A stretch of 64,000 nt of DNA from Brachionus koreanus (Eukaryota; Rotifera; Eurotatoria; Ploima; Brachionidae): positions 465,638 through 529,637 of the forward strand of contig PJRA01000453.1 of NCBI GenBank assembly GCA_016987375.1, given 5' to 3'. The notes under the pieces were generated by a model that saw nothing but the letters and a program-made list of their open reading frames with translations, searched no databases and was not told where the DNA came from. Each line of letters opens with the position of its first letter. Position 1 is the stretch's first letter. This document shows, one piece after another, positions 22,287 to 34,015 of this stretch. Made by a program: the position numbers and the translations under genes.

Positions 22287-24674
22287 GTTTTAGGGATAAC
22301 CTTTAGAAATTGTATTAAATCGATTTACCACTGACGAGTTTGAAAAAACTTAAGGGAAAACCAGATATTTCTTAATTTTTTAAAAAAGCTATTGAATATT
22401 TAAACAAAAAACCGAAAATTAAATTTGATCAATATGAAGACTCTTATCTTTTAAGTTCAGATCATTAGGTTGACTTAATTAATTTTTTAATTTTTTGATG
22501 CTAACTATATTGTTTAAGAAATTTTTTTGATACCATAAATAAAAATTAAACACTAAAATTGGTATTTTATTCAGAATTTTAATCAATATAAAATTAACAT
22601 GCCAAAAAAAGTCTAAAACTTAAATTATATAATTTTAATAATTATATTATTTTACCTTATTATTTTTTACATTCTTTTTATTTTTTAATCTGAAAGAGCT
22701 TTAGCTCGGAACAGATAAAACAAATACATAAATAATAAATAAAAACCAAAATTTAGAATGTAGAATTAAGTCTGAAATTAAATTTTTACAAAAAAAAACA
22801 TTTTAAATTTTATTGAAAATATCAATATATGTGTTCAATAATTTATCAAGCCTTCTGTGAAATTCAAGTCTAGAGTCAAATAAAAAAAGATTTCTGAATA
22901 CTTCTGTGTCATAAAATTTCTAATCTGAATTTTTATTTTTTATTTCATTTCATAGCTTGACATTATTTGTTGTAATTTCATTAACTTAACATTTCCTTCG
23001 TTTAGTCTCACTATATGATTTTATATTGTAAAAAAATTTCTGTTGTTTTTTTTCAAATACTCTATCTAATTCATTTATCGAGAGAAGTCAATAATTTTTG
23101 GTTGTGTGAACATGCTATGGACAAGTTCTACTTCATTTTAGAAAAAAAGATATGAATTTATTCTATCATATCAATCAACAATAGTTTTTTTTCTAATTCA
23201 AAATATATTTAATGAAAATTTTCTATTTCTGAAAATGATTCTCTTTCTTCAAAAAATTTTTTATAATTATTCCTTTAAATGGGTCTCAGTCAAAATAGTC
23301 TAGTCTTAAAAAAAAGAGAAAATGACTTTTCTTAACGTTTTCATGATTCAAAAATTTGACCAACTTGGATTATCTGCTTGTAATTAGAATAAAAAATGAA
23401 TGGGTTGTCAGTTATTTAAAATTAGATAGTTGTTGAATAAGTTTGTTCTCAAAATAGGGCTACAGGAAGTCCGAAAATCTATACTGGTATAAATTAGCCT
23501 TACTAAGCACAATATATGAGTGATATTCCAGCTACAATTACTAATGAAAAATACGATAGTGAAAACTTAAATTTAGTTTCTCAAACTAGTAGTAATCATT
23601 CTAAAAAGAGCGTTAAGTAAACGAAACGAAAACAAACTTTGATTCAAAATCTGAAAAAAAATAAAGATTTTATATTTTCGAGAAAACTTTTAAAAATAGT
23701 TCATTATTTTTTAAATTTTGTTAGATATTAAAAAAAAATTTTCAGTCAAAAATTTTGAAAACTTTAAATTAGTAAAAAATTTTTTTTTTAATTTTTGGTA
23801 TTTTTGTACTGGCTTTATCAGCTAAAATTAAAAGAATTTAAAATTAAGTGATTTTTTTTCAATTTATTTAAAAGCTATTTTCATGTTTTAGTCTAATTGA
23901 ATTGACCATAACAGCCAAAACGAGACAATTAAATTCTAACTGGTCTACCCTACCAGAGTGAACATAAAATGTTAAGTTTGATAATTTAAAAAAATATTTG
24001 CCTAGTAATTTTTTTAAGTTTAAGGTCATATAATTTATCTAGAAACTAAAATAATTGCGCAATAACCCGCTATTGTTTTTTCTCGAACGCAATTAACTCA
24101 CGCGTAAACTAAGCGTGAGTGATAATGTTGAATATCCCTAATTTGCAAAATATATTCGTAAGCCGACTTTATATTCGAATAAAAGCTAACATTTAGTCAG
24201 TTGACAAATGCATACATGCATTTAGGAGCTGAATTTTAGAGAGTGCAGAAAATTATGAAATTAATTCAAATATTTCTATGCATGTACTCTAATCTAAAAA
24301 GTTACATAAAAAATACAAACTCCACCCACTAGTTAATTTGTGTATTTGTACAAAGCAATTTAAAATGCAGACCTTCCCTCCCTGCTCTTCCGTATTTTCA
24401 CTCACTCTCCTCTCTCTATCTAATAAATAATTTCAGAACCAACTCAAAATCACAAATAAAAAAACAAAATCAACAGATTTTCTTTATATATATGTTATTA
24501 TAATAAATTATTACAAAAATTAAATTGGTTATTTTTTTTTAGTTATTCAATAAAGAAAAACACTCTAGTTGATTGACTCTGTTGCTGAGCAAGCCATCGA
24601 TTAATTTACAATGATATTTGTCCCTCTGAATTGAAAAATATACATACACAAGAGCAATTTTTTTTTTCTTTAAA
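22287..24674. other. Repeat-rich intergenic region upstream of PIAS
   Basis: No supported gene. It contains a LINE-like 3' tail (22660-22755) and a 34-codon open frame at 23516-23620 that looks like the start of a decayed transposon protein but cannot be named. The last 320 bp (about 24360-24420) has a pyrimidine-rich stretch, CCTTCCCTCCCTGCTCTTCC, standing out from the AT background and probably part of the PIAS promoter or 5' UTR. Confidence 0.4.
22660..22755 (+). mobile_element. LINE-like 3' tail fragment
   Basis: The segment around AGAGCTTTAGCTCGGAACAG followed by ACAAATACATAAATAATAAA closely resembles 46270-46320, where GAGCATTAGCTCGGTACAG is followed by the same ACAAATAAATAAA-type tail inside a LINE remnant. 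The shared short hairpin (GAGC..TTAGCTC) and AT-rich tail suggest the 3' end of one LINE family. Confidence 0.5.
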
Positions 24675-27600
24675 ATGTCACTCTTAATCGCCGAATGTGA
24701 GGAAATGTTGAAGGCATTCCGATGCCAAGATCTAGCCGCTCTACTTACCTTTGCTGGACAATCCAGAAACGGCAAGAAAAGCGATCTGTATGACCGTTGC
24801 ATTGCCATTCTTAGACGCGGACAGCCAAATATTCAATTTAAAATTAAAGAAATTCACAGGTAAGTTGTAAATTTAGATTAAAAAAAGTCACAGTGATTTT
24901 TAAAAAAGAGAAGCTTTGACTTTTTTTTTTATAAAAAAGGTTTTGATCATTTATTTTAATTTTTAAAATCTTGTTTAAAGCCAAATATAATTTAATAAAA
25001 ATTAACCAATTTCTAGCACTCGAATGGCAGCAACTAACAACTGTAGCACAAATCTTCTCAATTCTGCATCCGGGTCTAGTACTAGCAATAGTCCAGATCC
25101 GATCACAGCAAGCCGATACGGCGGTACGATCCTCAATCAGCACCAAGTCTTGGCCGCCGCAGCAACAATCAACGCTTTTAACTCATCGAACGGGTTCATG
25201 TACCCAAATCCAATGCTGGCTGCACAGCCGCAATTTGCGCCTAGTAGACCGACCGGCTCCAATCAAACTTTGATACGTGTTCAGTTCGAAAAGCTGGCCT
25301 TTTACGAGTACATAACAGAGGTTAGTTCGCCAATTAGACTTTTAGGTATCAATCCAAACGCTCGTCCGTTTTCTCATTCGTTCAGCTTTTCGCTCAATAC
25401 CGAACAAATAAACGACATTCTTAATCATAGATCTCTTAGTGCTGGCAAATTCGAGCATGTCAAACAAGTTCATTTAAGATTTGGTTACTATGAACATTCA
25501 GCCCAAAAAGACATCCTGCCTCCAAATCTAGTCGTAAATATAAATCAAAAGCCAGCCCAATTGCCAACCCCTAAACCAACTAGTAAGCCTAATGCTGACA
25601 TCATTAGACCAGGTCGGTCTATTGACATAACTCATTTAATTCGTTTGGCGCCTAATATGGCCAATAAAGTCGAACTTAACTGGACCAATCTTGATCCAAA
25701 TAGAACTCATTGTGTCGGCGTTTACTTTTTTAGAAAAGTAAGTGTCAAAAGTCTGGTTGATAACTTGAAAGCAAATAAAACTATTGATGGAGAAATGACT
25801 AAAAAAATGGTACGCGAAAAATTACAAATATCTGATTCGGACTTTGAGATTGAAACAAATATTTACAAAGTGAGCTTACAATGTCCATTGATGAAATTTC
25901 GAATACAAATACCAACTAGAGCAACTACTTGTAAGCACATACAATGCTTTGATTTGGAATCTTTTTTGATGATGAATGAGAAAAAGCCAACTTGGCTGTG
26001 TCCAGTGTGTGATCAAAATACTCCATATGATAATTTATTAATAGATTCATTGTTTCAAGACATACTTAAAAAATGTCCTGACATAGAAGACATTCAATTT
26101 AATGCAGATGCCGAATGGTCGATTGTTAAGCCTGAGAGTAGTAAGTCTGAAAAGAGTGCAACTAAAGAGGAGCACAAAATGTCGCCTAGCAAACCTTTAA
26201 ATACATCAAACAATAAAATCGATGCATCTATTGTTGACATATGTGGTAAGATAATCCTTTTTAAACTCATTTAATTATCTATTATTATTAAGAGATTATC
26301 TAATATTAGATAAGATATTATCAATTATTAGATTAGATAGTATCTATTATTAGATAAGATAAATTTTTCGTAATAAATAAAAGGCATTGAATTAATATTT
26401 AATTGAAAAATTACAGAGAAACTTTTGTTTAATTCTTAAAAAACTTAAAATATAAATAATATTATTTAAAAAAAAAATCAATATTTAATTTTTGGTCAAT
26501 ATTGTCTTTGTTTTTTAAAGTTTGAGTTTCTTTTTAGATTTGAAAAAAAAATTTCTTCGATCTATATGAAAAAATAAAAACTGTTTGTCAAAAATAATTT
26601 TTCAATTAAAATTCGTTTCTTTAATGAGAAATTTCAATGCAAATTTTAATGCTAACAACTTAATATTTAAAAAATATCTATAATATTCGAAAATAAAACT
26701 AAAATTACTTTTTTTTTTATATATTAAAGAAAATGATTCGAATGGCATGGACATATTTCCGGAAAAACAGGAGAAAATTGACGAGCCCATTGAATCGAAC
26801 AAATCGAAGCAAAAAGAAGTTTGTATCGATTTGACCCTTGATTCGGACGACGAGGACACGCCGCCAAAAGCTCCAGCGCCAGTCATGCCCGTCCTCAAAC
26901 AAAGCGTATCGATGAGCAACAATCACTCGAGCAGCGAAACCATGAACGAGGCCGATTGCGCTCCGAGTCCATCTGTTTCAGTCATATCACTATCTTCATC
27001 GGAATCAGGGTCGCCACGACAAGCGTCGCAATCAGATCCAAACAAAACTCGAACACCGACCTCGATCAGCAAAAATCCAAGCAGAAATCTGTCGCAGCAA
27101 TCACCTGTGTCTTCGGTCGGCTCAAACGCCTCAAATCAAAATGAAAATCTAATGAACGCATCGCCCTTAATCAACACGCCACCCGCCTCTATCAACTCCG
27201 AGTCGTACAATTCGCGCATGGCCAAGGACATTTCGTCACCCAAACGCACATCTAACACAAATCTAGAGCCTAAACAGACCTCGTCGCTCTCTTCAGTTGA
27301 GTCCATTATAAACACAACCAAAAATGGCTCCAATTACATTCAACAGCAAAATAAAAATCGACCAATCCATCCAAATCAGCGATCGAGCAGTCGACACCAC
27401 AGTCTAGTCGGCTCAAGCAACAAAGTGCAAAAGCCAACGGCAACTCGGGCCGATTATTTAAATAAAGAAAAAGCTCATTTAATCAATGAACAAGTCAGAT
27501 CAAGTCGGTCGCCCAACATTAATGAAACAGATCCCAATTCAATCTATAGATTAAAGGATACAAATATATCGAGCAATTACTTGTCAAATCAACATTCAAG

Positions 27601-27859
27601 AATGGATTCGGACATGAGTCCTAATTTTAATCGAAAGCAAATAGACAATCGTTCCGCTTATCAACCATTTTTTCTCAACAACAAGCAAATTAATAATGGA
27701 ATTAATATGAATCATATTAATCCGACTCGTTCTAACGGAGCCAACAAATTAAATCATTCGAATATTAACTACAATTCCGGTCAACGACTTGCACATCATC
27801 CGTATCAGATTCCGCCTGGTCAGGGTCCACAGCAATATCATTCACATCCCTACACTTAG
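24675..27859 (+). CDS. PIAS: PIAS-family E3 SUMO-protein ligase (canonical copy)
   Basis: Exons 24675-24859, 25017-26245 and 26730-27859 join in frame to 847 residues. PIAS proteins recruit SUMO-loaded UBC9 to transcription factors and chromatin proteins. Visible in order: SAP domain at residues 1-62 (LKAFRCQDLAALLTFAGQSR), PINIT at about 145-304 ending GVYFFRKVS, SP-RING at about 347-405 with Cys351, Cys367, His369, Cys372, Cys390 and Cys393 (CPLMKFRIQIPTRATTCKHI, WLCPVCD), and an acidic SUMO-interacting motif VCIDLTLDSDDED. The remaining 330 residues are Ser/Asn/Pro-rich and disordered. It is longer than human PIAS1 (651) because of this tail. Codon use in the last exon is less AT-rich than neighbouring DNA. 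A divergent paralogue lies at 14478-16313. AATAAA at 28031 probably ends the transcript. Confidence 0.95.
26276..26365. repeat. Short tandem-like repeat of TTATTAGATAAGATA words in PIAS intron 2
   Basis: Variants of TTATTAGATAAGATA/ATCTAATATTAGATAAGATA recur four or five times within 90 bp. It is a degenerate simple repeat in the 484-bp intron. Confidence 0.6.
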
Positions 27860-28030
27860 CTGATAATTAGAATCGATTGCGAATTTTACAAACAGTTTGA
27901 GACACATGAACAAGCAAATGGCCGAAGATTCAATTATTTTAGTTAATTGTTAAATGTACGAGAAATTGGTTTGTTAGGGCAATGCTACCGTGTTGCACAT
28001 AATAGCCATTTGATCTCGACAACCTATTTC

Positions 28031-28036
28031 AATAAA
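28031..28036 (+). terminator. Poly(A) signal of PIAS
   Basis: AATAAA followed by a T-rich tract about 170 bp after the PIAS stop. A second ATAATAAAG lies near 28065. Confidence 0.5.
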
Positions 28037-28804
28037 GCCATTTTTTTATTTTTTTTTGTGCTGTATATAATAAAGTTTAAAATAATTTTTTTTCGCATTT
28101 TTCAGGCTTAAACTTTCTTTTTTTTTCTTTTTAAGTCCTATTTTTCATCAATTTATCTATTTTTATTTTTAAAAAATCATTTAAGAGAGAAAATTCATAA
28201 AGATGAAAATAAAATTTCGAAAAATAGTTTTTTCCTTTTGTTTTTTTTTTTTTTTGTTCTGCTTAGAATTTATGTACGATCTAAGGATTTATAGCCTTAA
28301 TAGATTCGAATTGTTAAATGACACTAAAGTTTAGTGTTAGATAATAATAAATTCAAAATAAAGTTTTATCTACTTGAAAAATTTAAATTTATATGTGTGT
28401 ATCTAACAGTAAAATGCTCTTAACTTCAAATATTTACATCAAAAGATTTTATTTAATCACAAATAAGTTCATTTTAACAAATAATGATCTGTTAATGCTG
28501 TCTTGGAAGTCCATTTGATTTCAAGAGTTTTATTTTAAATTAAGCCAACATTTTTTTTCCTATAAAACAACACCAAAAAATTTTGCGCTATTTTTTAGAT
28601 GTCAATTTCTTTTGAATGCAGATAAAAAAAAACTCGTATTTTGATTTATATTGACAACAAAGAGGAGCATCGAAAATTTTAAAAATATTAACATTTTTTG
28701 CAAATTCTTCTAAAAATTATTTTTTAAATATATTTTATGACTTAGCGTTTAAAAATGAATTTAATTTTCTCTGATAATTTTGGCATTGATGGTTACTCTG
28801 ATAA

Positions 28805-29054
28805 AGTGTTGGGTACCGTTAGTGGCGGTCGCTCGACCGCCAAAAAAATGGTGTTTAATGGTCTGTTGGCCGCTTTGACCACCGTGTACAAAAACAAAAC
28901 TTAAAAAATTAAAAAATATAAAAAAATTTGATAGATAAAGGATAAAGAAAAAAAGTTTGAATTCGAAATAAAAAATAATCCGTCGCGGCCATCAAAACGG
29001 CCAGCACCATTTTTTGGCGATCCAGTGGCCGCTACTGATGGTACCTAGCTAACT
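28805..29054. mobile_element. Inverted-repeat (MITE-like) element, family B, copy 1
   Basis: About 250 bp with GC-rich ends in inverted orientation. The left end starts AGTGTTGGGTACCGTTAGTG followed by a GCGGTC..GACCGCCAAAAAA stretch; the right end carries TTTTTTGGCGATCC..GTGGCCGCTAC..GGTACC, which is its reverse complement with mismatches over about 40 bp. The interior (AAATTTGATAGATAAA..., ..ATCCGTCGCGGCCATCAAAA) matches the element at 48181-48368 read on the opposite strand, so this is a dispersed family. No coding capacity. The target duplication is unclear. Confidence 0.75.
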
Positions 29055-29629
29055 ATACATGTAGATAACTTAACATGTTTTTCCAAGACCAAATATAACT
29101 GAATAAACTGTGTTTGAAAGTAAAATTAAAATTAGTGCTTTGAAAATTTTTTTTGTTATAAGAATGTCTTCATATATTTTCTCATTCAAATTATTATTAT
29201 TATTAAATTTCATTCAAATTATTAAATTTTCTTAGCCATAAAATTTAATTTAGAGACATATTTTCATTTTAAACGAACTTGACCGTATTTACTGTAATAC
29301 ATTACTCTGCATCAATAAATTTTTGTATAGTATGGCATCTGAGAATTGAAAGATTACTGTAAAAATATTCTTTTTCCAAAAATTTCTATTCTTTTAACAA
29401 AGTTTTAAAAAATCAAGTAAATTTTTTATTTAACTTGTGATTTATTCTGTAAATGTTAAAACCAAATACAGTCAAAATATCAACTAACAATATCCCAATT
29501 CTTTTTTAAACATTCAATTTAAAAAAATAAATTAAATTTTTTTTCCTTACCATTATATGATATTTGAATAAAAAATTAATTCTAATTACTAAATTTAAAT
29601 TTAGATCTAAATATTTTTTAGGCTCAGAT

Positions 29630-30917
29630 ATGGAAAACTTAGTTTATGATCCCGAAATAATTGAAAAGCGAAAGAAAAAGCTAGTCAAATATTTAAGACA
29701 AATATTATGTATTTTACCTTATCGCATCATTTCTCTAGACACATCAAAGTAAATTTTTTTAAAATTTTTATTTTGATTGGACTTGCTTTAATAAAGACAA
29801 ATAGAATGCTATTGACTTATTTTTCTGTTTCGGGACTCGATATTCTAAATAAATTAGATCAACTTCCACATACCAATCAAGATATTATCAACTGGATTTA
29901 TAATCATCTAATATCGGAGAATATTAGAGGCATTGAATCTGGATCTTGTGGCTTCAGAGGCTCAACTACTCTGGTCGTTGATCAAAATGTATTTTTTTTT
30001 CACAAATAAAAATTATAAATATATTTTTATTAACTTATTTGAAAGAAAAATGTACAAAATCATGAATATGATTGTTCTCACTTGACAATGACATTTTCAG
30101 CATTAAATGCTTTATTAACTCTGGGTGACGATTTATCTCGATTAAATAAAAGAGCCATTTTGAAAAGCATTCAAGCTTTACAACTTCCCGACGGAAGGTA
30201 AAAACAAATGATTAGAATAAGGAAATATTTTCTAAGATAATTTTCAATTTAGCATCACTGCAACAAATCAAGATGGAGAAAATGATGTAAGATTTTTGTA
30301 CAGTACTTGCTGCGTTTGCTATATTTTAGACGATTGGTCTTATATAGACACTGAAAAGGCATTTGAATTCATACATTCTTGTTTGGTAAGTATAAACTCT
30401 TAAATTAAAATTAATTCACACTATTCAAGACAAAATTTAGACCTATGAAGGTGCTTTTGGTCAAATTCCAGGCGCAGAAGCGCATGGTGGTTCAACTTTT
30501 TGTGCAGTGGCATCTCTTTTCTTAATGAACAAACTAATATGCTTAAGTGACAAAGAAATTCATTGTTTAAAACAGTGGTGTTTGAATAGACAACAAAATG
30601 GATTTAATGGAAGAGTAAATAAACCGACTGATAGCTGCTATTCATTCTGGATCGGTGCTACTCTTAAACTTTTAGATATTTTACATTTTACAAACTATGA
30701 TGACAATATAAATTATATTTTTGAAACGTTTGATGACATAACTGGTGGCTTTTCGAAATGGCCAGGTTTTAGTCCAGATCCGTTGCATACCTACATGGGA
30801 ATTTGTGCACTATCTCTTGTTAATTTTTCTAATTTGAAAAAAATTCATCCTGCTTTGGTTATAAGTGAAGATGCCTATCAAAAATTGAAAATAATTCATG
30901 AAAACTGGAAAAATTAA
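29630..30917 (+). CDS. PGGT1B: Geranylgeranyltransferase type I beta subunit
   Basis: Exons 29630-29748, 29805-29988, 30046-30197, 30253-30385 and 30441-30917 join in frame to 354 residues (human 377). With the shared alpha subunit (FNTA) it adds geranylgeranyl to Cys in CaaX proteins ending in Leu, such as Rho GTPases. The alpha-alpha barrel repeats are visible: SGLDILNKL, CGFRGSTTL, LPDGRSITATNQDGENDVRF and EAHGGSTFCAVASL. Zinc ligands are the Asp and Cys of TDSCYSFWIGATLKLL and the His of PDPLHTYMG. The start follows the conserved YLRQILCILPYRIISLDTSK segment; an AG acceptor lies 8 nt before the ATG (29620-29621), suggesting a leader splice. Exon 2 begins at 29805 because only that AG restores SKMLLTYFSVSGLD. 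Complete and normal. Confidence 0.95.
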
Positions 30918-31085
30918 AATAAATTTTTTAAATTATTTATTCTTGCGAAAAACTTTTAATGAGATTGAATAAAAAATTTTTTTTAATATTTTATTTTAGA
31001 ATAAAAAAAATTTACTGATTCTTTAATTTTTAAATAAATACAGCTCTTGATAAATTATATAGAAACCATATAGATGAAAGAGAAT

Positions 31086-31945
31086 TTATTCTTTTTGTTT
31101 TATTTTTTTTGGTATTTTTTTCTTGAGTTTTAGAACACTTAAAGCAATTCCGGCCTGTGCATAGTAATACGTACTCATGACAATAATATTGCCGTATTCA
31201 AACTTTTGAGCAAACATAAAATAGCATAAAAAAACATCAGATACGCCAAATAATATTGAACCTAAAATAAAAAATAACATAATTTGAAAGAATAATTTTA
31301 TTTAATGTGTACCTATTGCTCCAAAAATGCTTGGAAAATTGTTATATGATTCTAATTTAACTTTAGAAATCGATCGCCATATCATGCTGAACAAAATGGT
31401 AACATAACCCATTAGAATAACTTTTAAGGTGTAATCTTTAACAAATGGAAGTAAATAGCATGCCAAACAAAATTCAATAAAGCCTAGAATTAAGGCTACC
31501 TCAAGCCTCAAAGGTATAAAACCAAAAGAAGATATATAAATTAGATGAGCAACTGCAAACAATGCAACAGCAATTAAAAAATATCTTGTAGTAAAAAAAA
31601 ATATTTTATTTTTTTTGAAATTTTTTTATTTTCTTACTCTTTGTAGCAAATTAAAGCATCGGCAATAGCTGACAAAACCAACCCGATCAAAATTTTTTTT
31701 GAATAGCCAAATTTAGAGTTGTTATCTAAATTCTGTAAAACAAACAGAATCAATGATAAAATAGGCGCGCATTTGAAAATGATGTAATTAGTGTTTATTT
31801 GAACGTATCGAGGATAATTGAGCAAAAAAAAGGTTGATGTTACCAAGAAGGGTGAGATTTTAATCAGAACCTTTTACATTATTTTAGATTATAAACAATA
31901 TTTAATAAATAAAAATTATACTGATGTAAGCACCATTTCTACCAT
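31086..31945 (-). CDS. TMEM86: TMEM86-type lysoplasmalogenase (YhhN family)
   Basis: Minus-strand exons 31922-31945, 31638-31870, 31313-31584 and 31086-31261 join in frame to 234 residues (human TMEM86A is 240). These membrane enzymes hydrolyse the vinyl-ether bond of lysoplasmalogens. The protein is almost entirely hydrophobic with about eight membrane segments. Family motifs are present: IIFKCAPILSLILFVLQ, ILIGLVLSAIADALI, FAVAHLIYISSFG, FGVSDVFLCYFMFAQKF and MSTYYYAQAGIALS, with the conserved Asp residues of SAIAD and GVSD that probably form the active site. The first exon is only 24 nt (MVEMVLTS) and is inferred from splice sites and the in-frame stop upstream of exon 2, so the start is the least certain part. 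Confidence 0.88.
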
Positions 31946-32710
31946 GAATTATTATTTATTTTATTTTAATTATCCACAAACAGAAAGTTTTTTTTTATCT
32001 AAATAAATAATGGATTTGTTATCTCAAGAGAGAATATTAAGAAACAACTCGTATCCTTAGAGACAATTAAATCGATCGTGCACATAACTTTAGTTTTAAT
32101 TAGAACAATTTTAATAAAATATTATTATAATAATTTATTGTTTATTTTGAATACTGATACTTTAGTTATCATCTAAATTTGATTCTCTTAAAAAAATTAA
32201 AATTAAATAATTGACAGTATTTGTACTTGATTAATAAGCATCTAGTTCAATATAAAAGCAAATTAGAATTTGTTAAAGTAAAAAAGAGGAATTAAAAAAC
32301 TTGAGCTTTCATTCATTTAAAAGAAAATAAATTTTGATTTAAAAAAATTTTATTCGTTTCTATGGCCTATAAGTTAATATAAATAAATTAAACAAATTTT
32401 TTTCTATATCAAATTGTATAGACATTCCATTTTCAGGTACACAATTAAAAACTCTGTTTAGGAAAAATAAATTTCAAATGTAAAAAATTATTAAAATGCC
32501 AGAATAATAAAAATTTGTTTTTTTTTTTTTTAAATAATAAGTCTAAATTGAGAGCTAAATTTAATTTTAAAATAATCTAAATAAATTTTTACTTTATTGC
32601 TCTGTGAAAAAGAAGAAAAAAAACAATTGATTCAGGTTTGAACTTAAGTCACAACTTTTTTAGAAATTTAAAAAAAAAGAGTCAAAACCTTTTCAAAAAA
32701 TCAAAGTCTT

Positions 32711-32775
32711 TAAAAAATAATTTATTTAGAAGCAATTGATTAGATTGAAAATTTTTTTTATTAATTAAGTAAAAA
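32711..32775 (+). repeat. Direct repeat, left copy
   Basis: TTTATTTAGAAGCAATTGAT and the bases on either side recur at 33819-33876 with roughly 90 percent identity by eye. The two copies bracket the LINE relic. Confidence 0.7.
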
Positions 32776-33059
32776 TTAAGAAATTATTCATTATATCTTG
32801 TTGTCTGGAAAATGTCGAATGTTGCTTTCAAAATAAGAAAAAAGTCTTAATTCAAGTAATTACCCTCCATTGTGTCTAACAAGTAGTATTTGTAAGATTC
32901 TCGTGAGTCTACTTAAAGATAATATGTTGAACTACCCTTTAAATCATAGTCTATTATCAAATGTACAACACTGATTCAGTTCAAAATGGTCATGTTAAAC
33001 AAATTTACTAGAATCTTTGGATTTCATCACGTCAGTTCTTAACACTAGTCAACATTTTT

Positions 33060-33660
33060 TCAGACTGATTATTCCAAAATATTTGACAGAGGATCGCATT
33101 ATATAAATTCAAGGCATTTGGTTTTCTTGATATGATTACTTTTTAGATAGGTGATTTTTCTGCGAAAGGAAACAAAGAGTCATTTTGGGTTCATAAATGT
33201 CGGATTGGTAAGATGCTACTAGCGGAGTACCTCAAGGTTCTTTTATAATTAATATTTATACAGGATCTTTCGAATTGTCTAGTTAATAAATGTGAGATGA
33301 TACAAAAATTTTGTCCATAATTAAGACTATAAAAAGTAATCTTTTACTTTAAAGAAATATAGACTTTATTTCAAGCTGATCACTTACTTAGTCTTGGCAT
33401 TCTTTAATTCAATATTTTTTAAAGAATTTAGCTAAAACAACTCTGAAAAAGATCTTTTTTATTTTCAAAATGACCTGAGGTGGACTAACCAAATAATTTA
33501 CTGTACGTATAAATCGGATTTTGAATATGATCGTTCATTTCTTGAGAAAGATATCTATGAAATCTAGAAGAAGAGCAACAAAGATATTCTCTTCACTATG
33601 GATAAGAAAATATGAAGAAGATCAAGGGGGATTTAATTCAAATTTTTAAAATTAAATAAG
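33060..33660 (+). pseudogene. Decayed LINE reverse transcriptase
   Basis: Pieces of a reverse transcriptase appear in order in shifting frames: a YSKIFDRGSHY block near 33070-33105 (the DFSKAFD motif), SDW..ATSGVPQGS at about 33200-33243, a degraded YADD region near 33290-33315 (TKILSIIK), DLRWTNQIIYCTYKS at about 33472-33515, and a final GDLIQIFKIK block at about 33628-33655. Stops and frameshifts throughout show it is inactive. Order and motifs match CR1/jockey-like ORF2. Confidence 0.8.
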
Positions 33661-33818
33661 TAGATACTAAACTATTAATTTTGAGATTTTTTTTTAGAAA
33701 TCTTAAATCAGTGTGATTTAAAGAAAAAATTACACAAGTGAAAATCAAACTTTAACTGTATTTGAATATCAATTTGGCTTGTGACTTGTAATCAACTCAA
33801 TAAAAACTAATTAAACTT

Positions 33819-33876
33819 TAAAATAATTTATTTAGAAGCAATTGATTAGATAGAAAAATTTTTTTTCAATTAAGTA
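33819..33876 (+). repeat. Direct repeat, right copy
   Basis: Partner of 32711-32775; same orientation, with a few substitutions and a small deletion near the end. Confidence 0.7.
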
Positions 33877-34015
33877 AAAAAAAAAAGAATATTTTTACAG
33901 TTATAAAAAAGAAATCTAAATTTTCTAGTAGTATAAAATTGATTTTAAAAACTTAATTCCGCACTTACAGCACTGGACGTCTTGTAAAAAAAAAAAAAAT
34001 GAAACATTCAAAATT

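Larger units (their letters stand above)
27860..29629. other. Intergenic region between PIAS and PGGT1B
   Basis: Begins with the PIAS 3' UTR, continues as AT-rich DNA and holds one inverted-repeat element (28805-29054, listed separately). No coding region seen. Confidence 0.5.
31946..34015. other. Intergenic region with LINE relic and flanking direct repeats
   Basis: No intact gene. It holds a reverse-transcriptase relic (33060-33660) lying between two related 60-bp direct repeats, listed separately. The remainder is AT-rich without structure I can name. Confidence 0.5.

Noticed and set aside
24971..25273. Plus-strand open frame of 100 codons overlapping PIAS exon 2
   Set aside because: It is in another frame of the PIAS coding exon; the PIAS frame has clear domain matches and correct splice phase.
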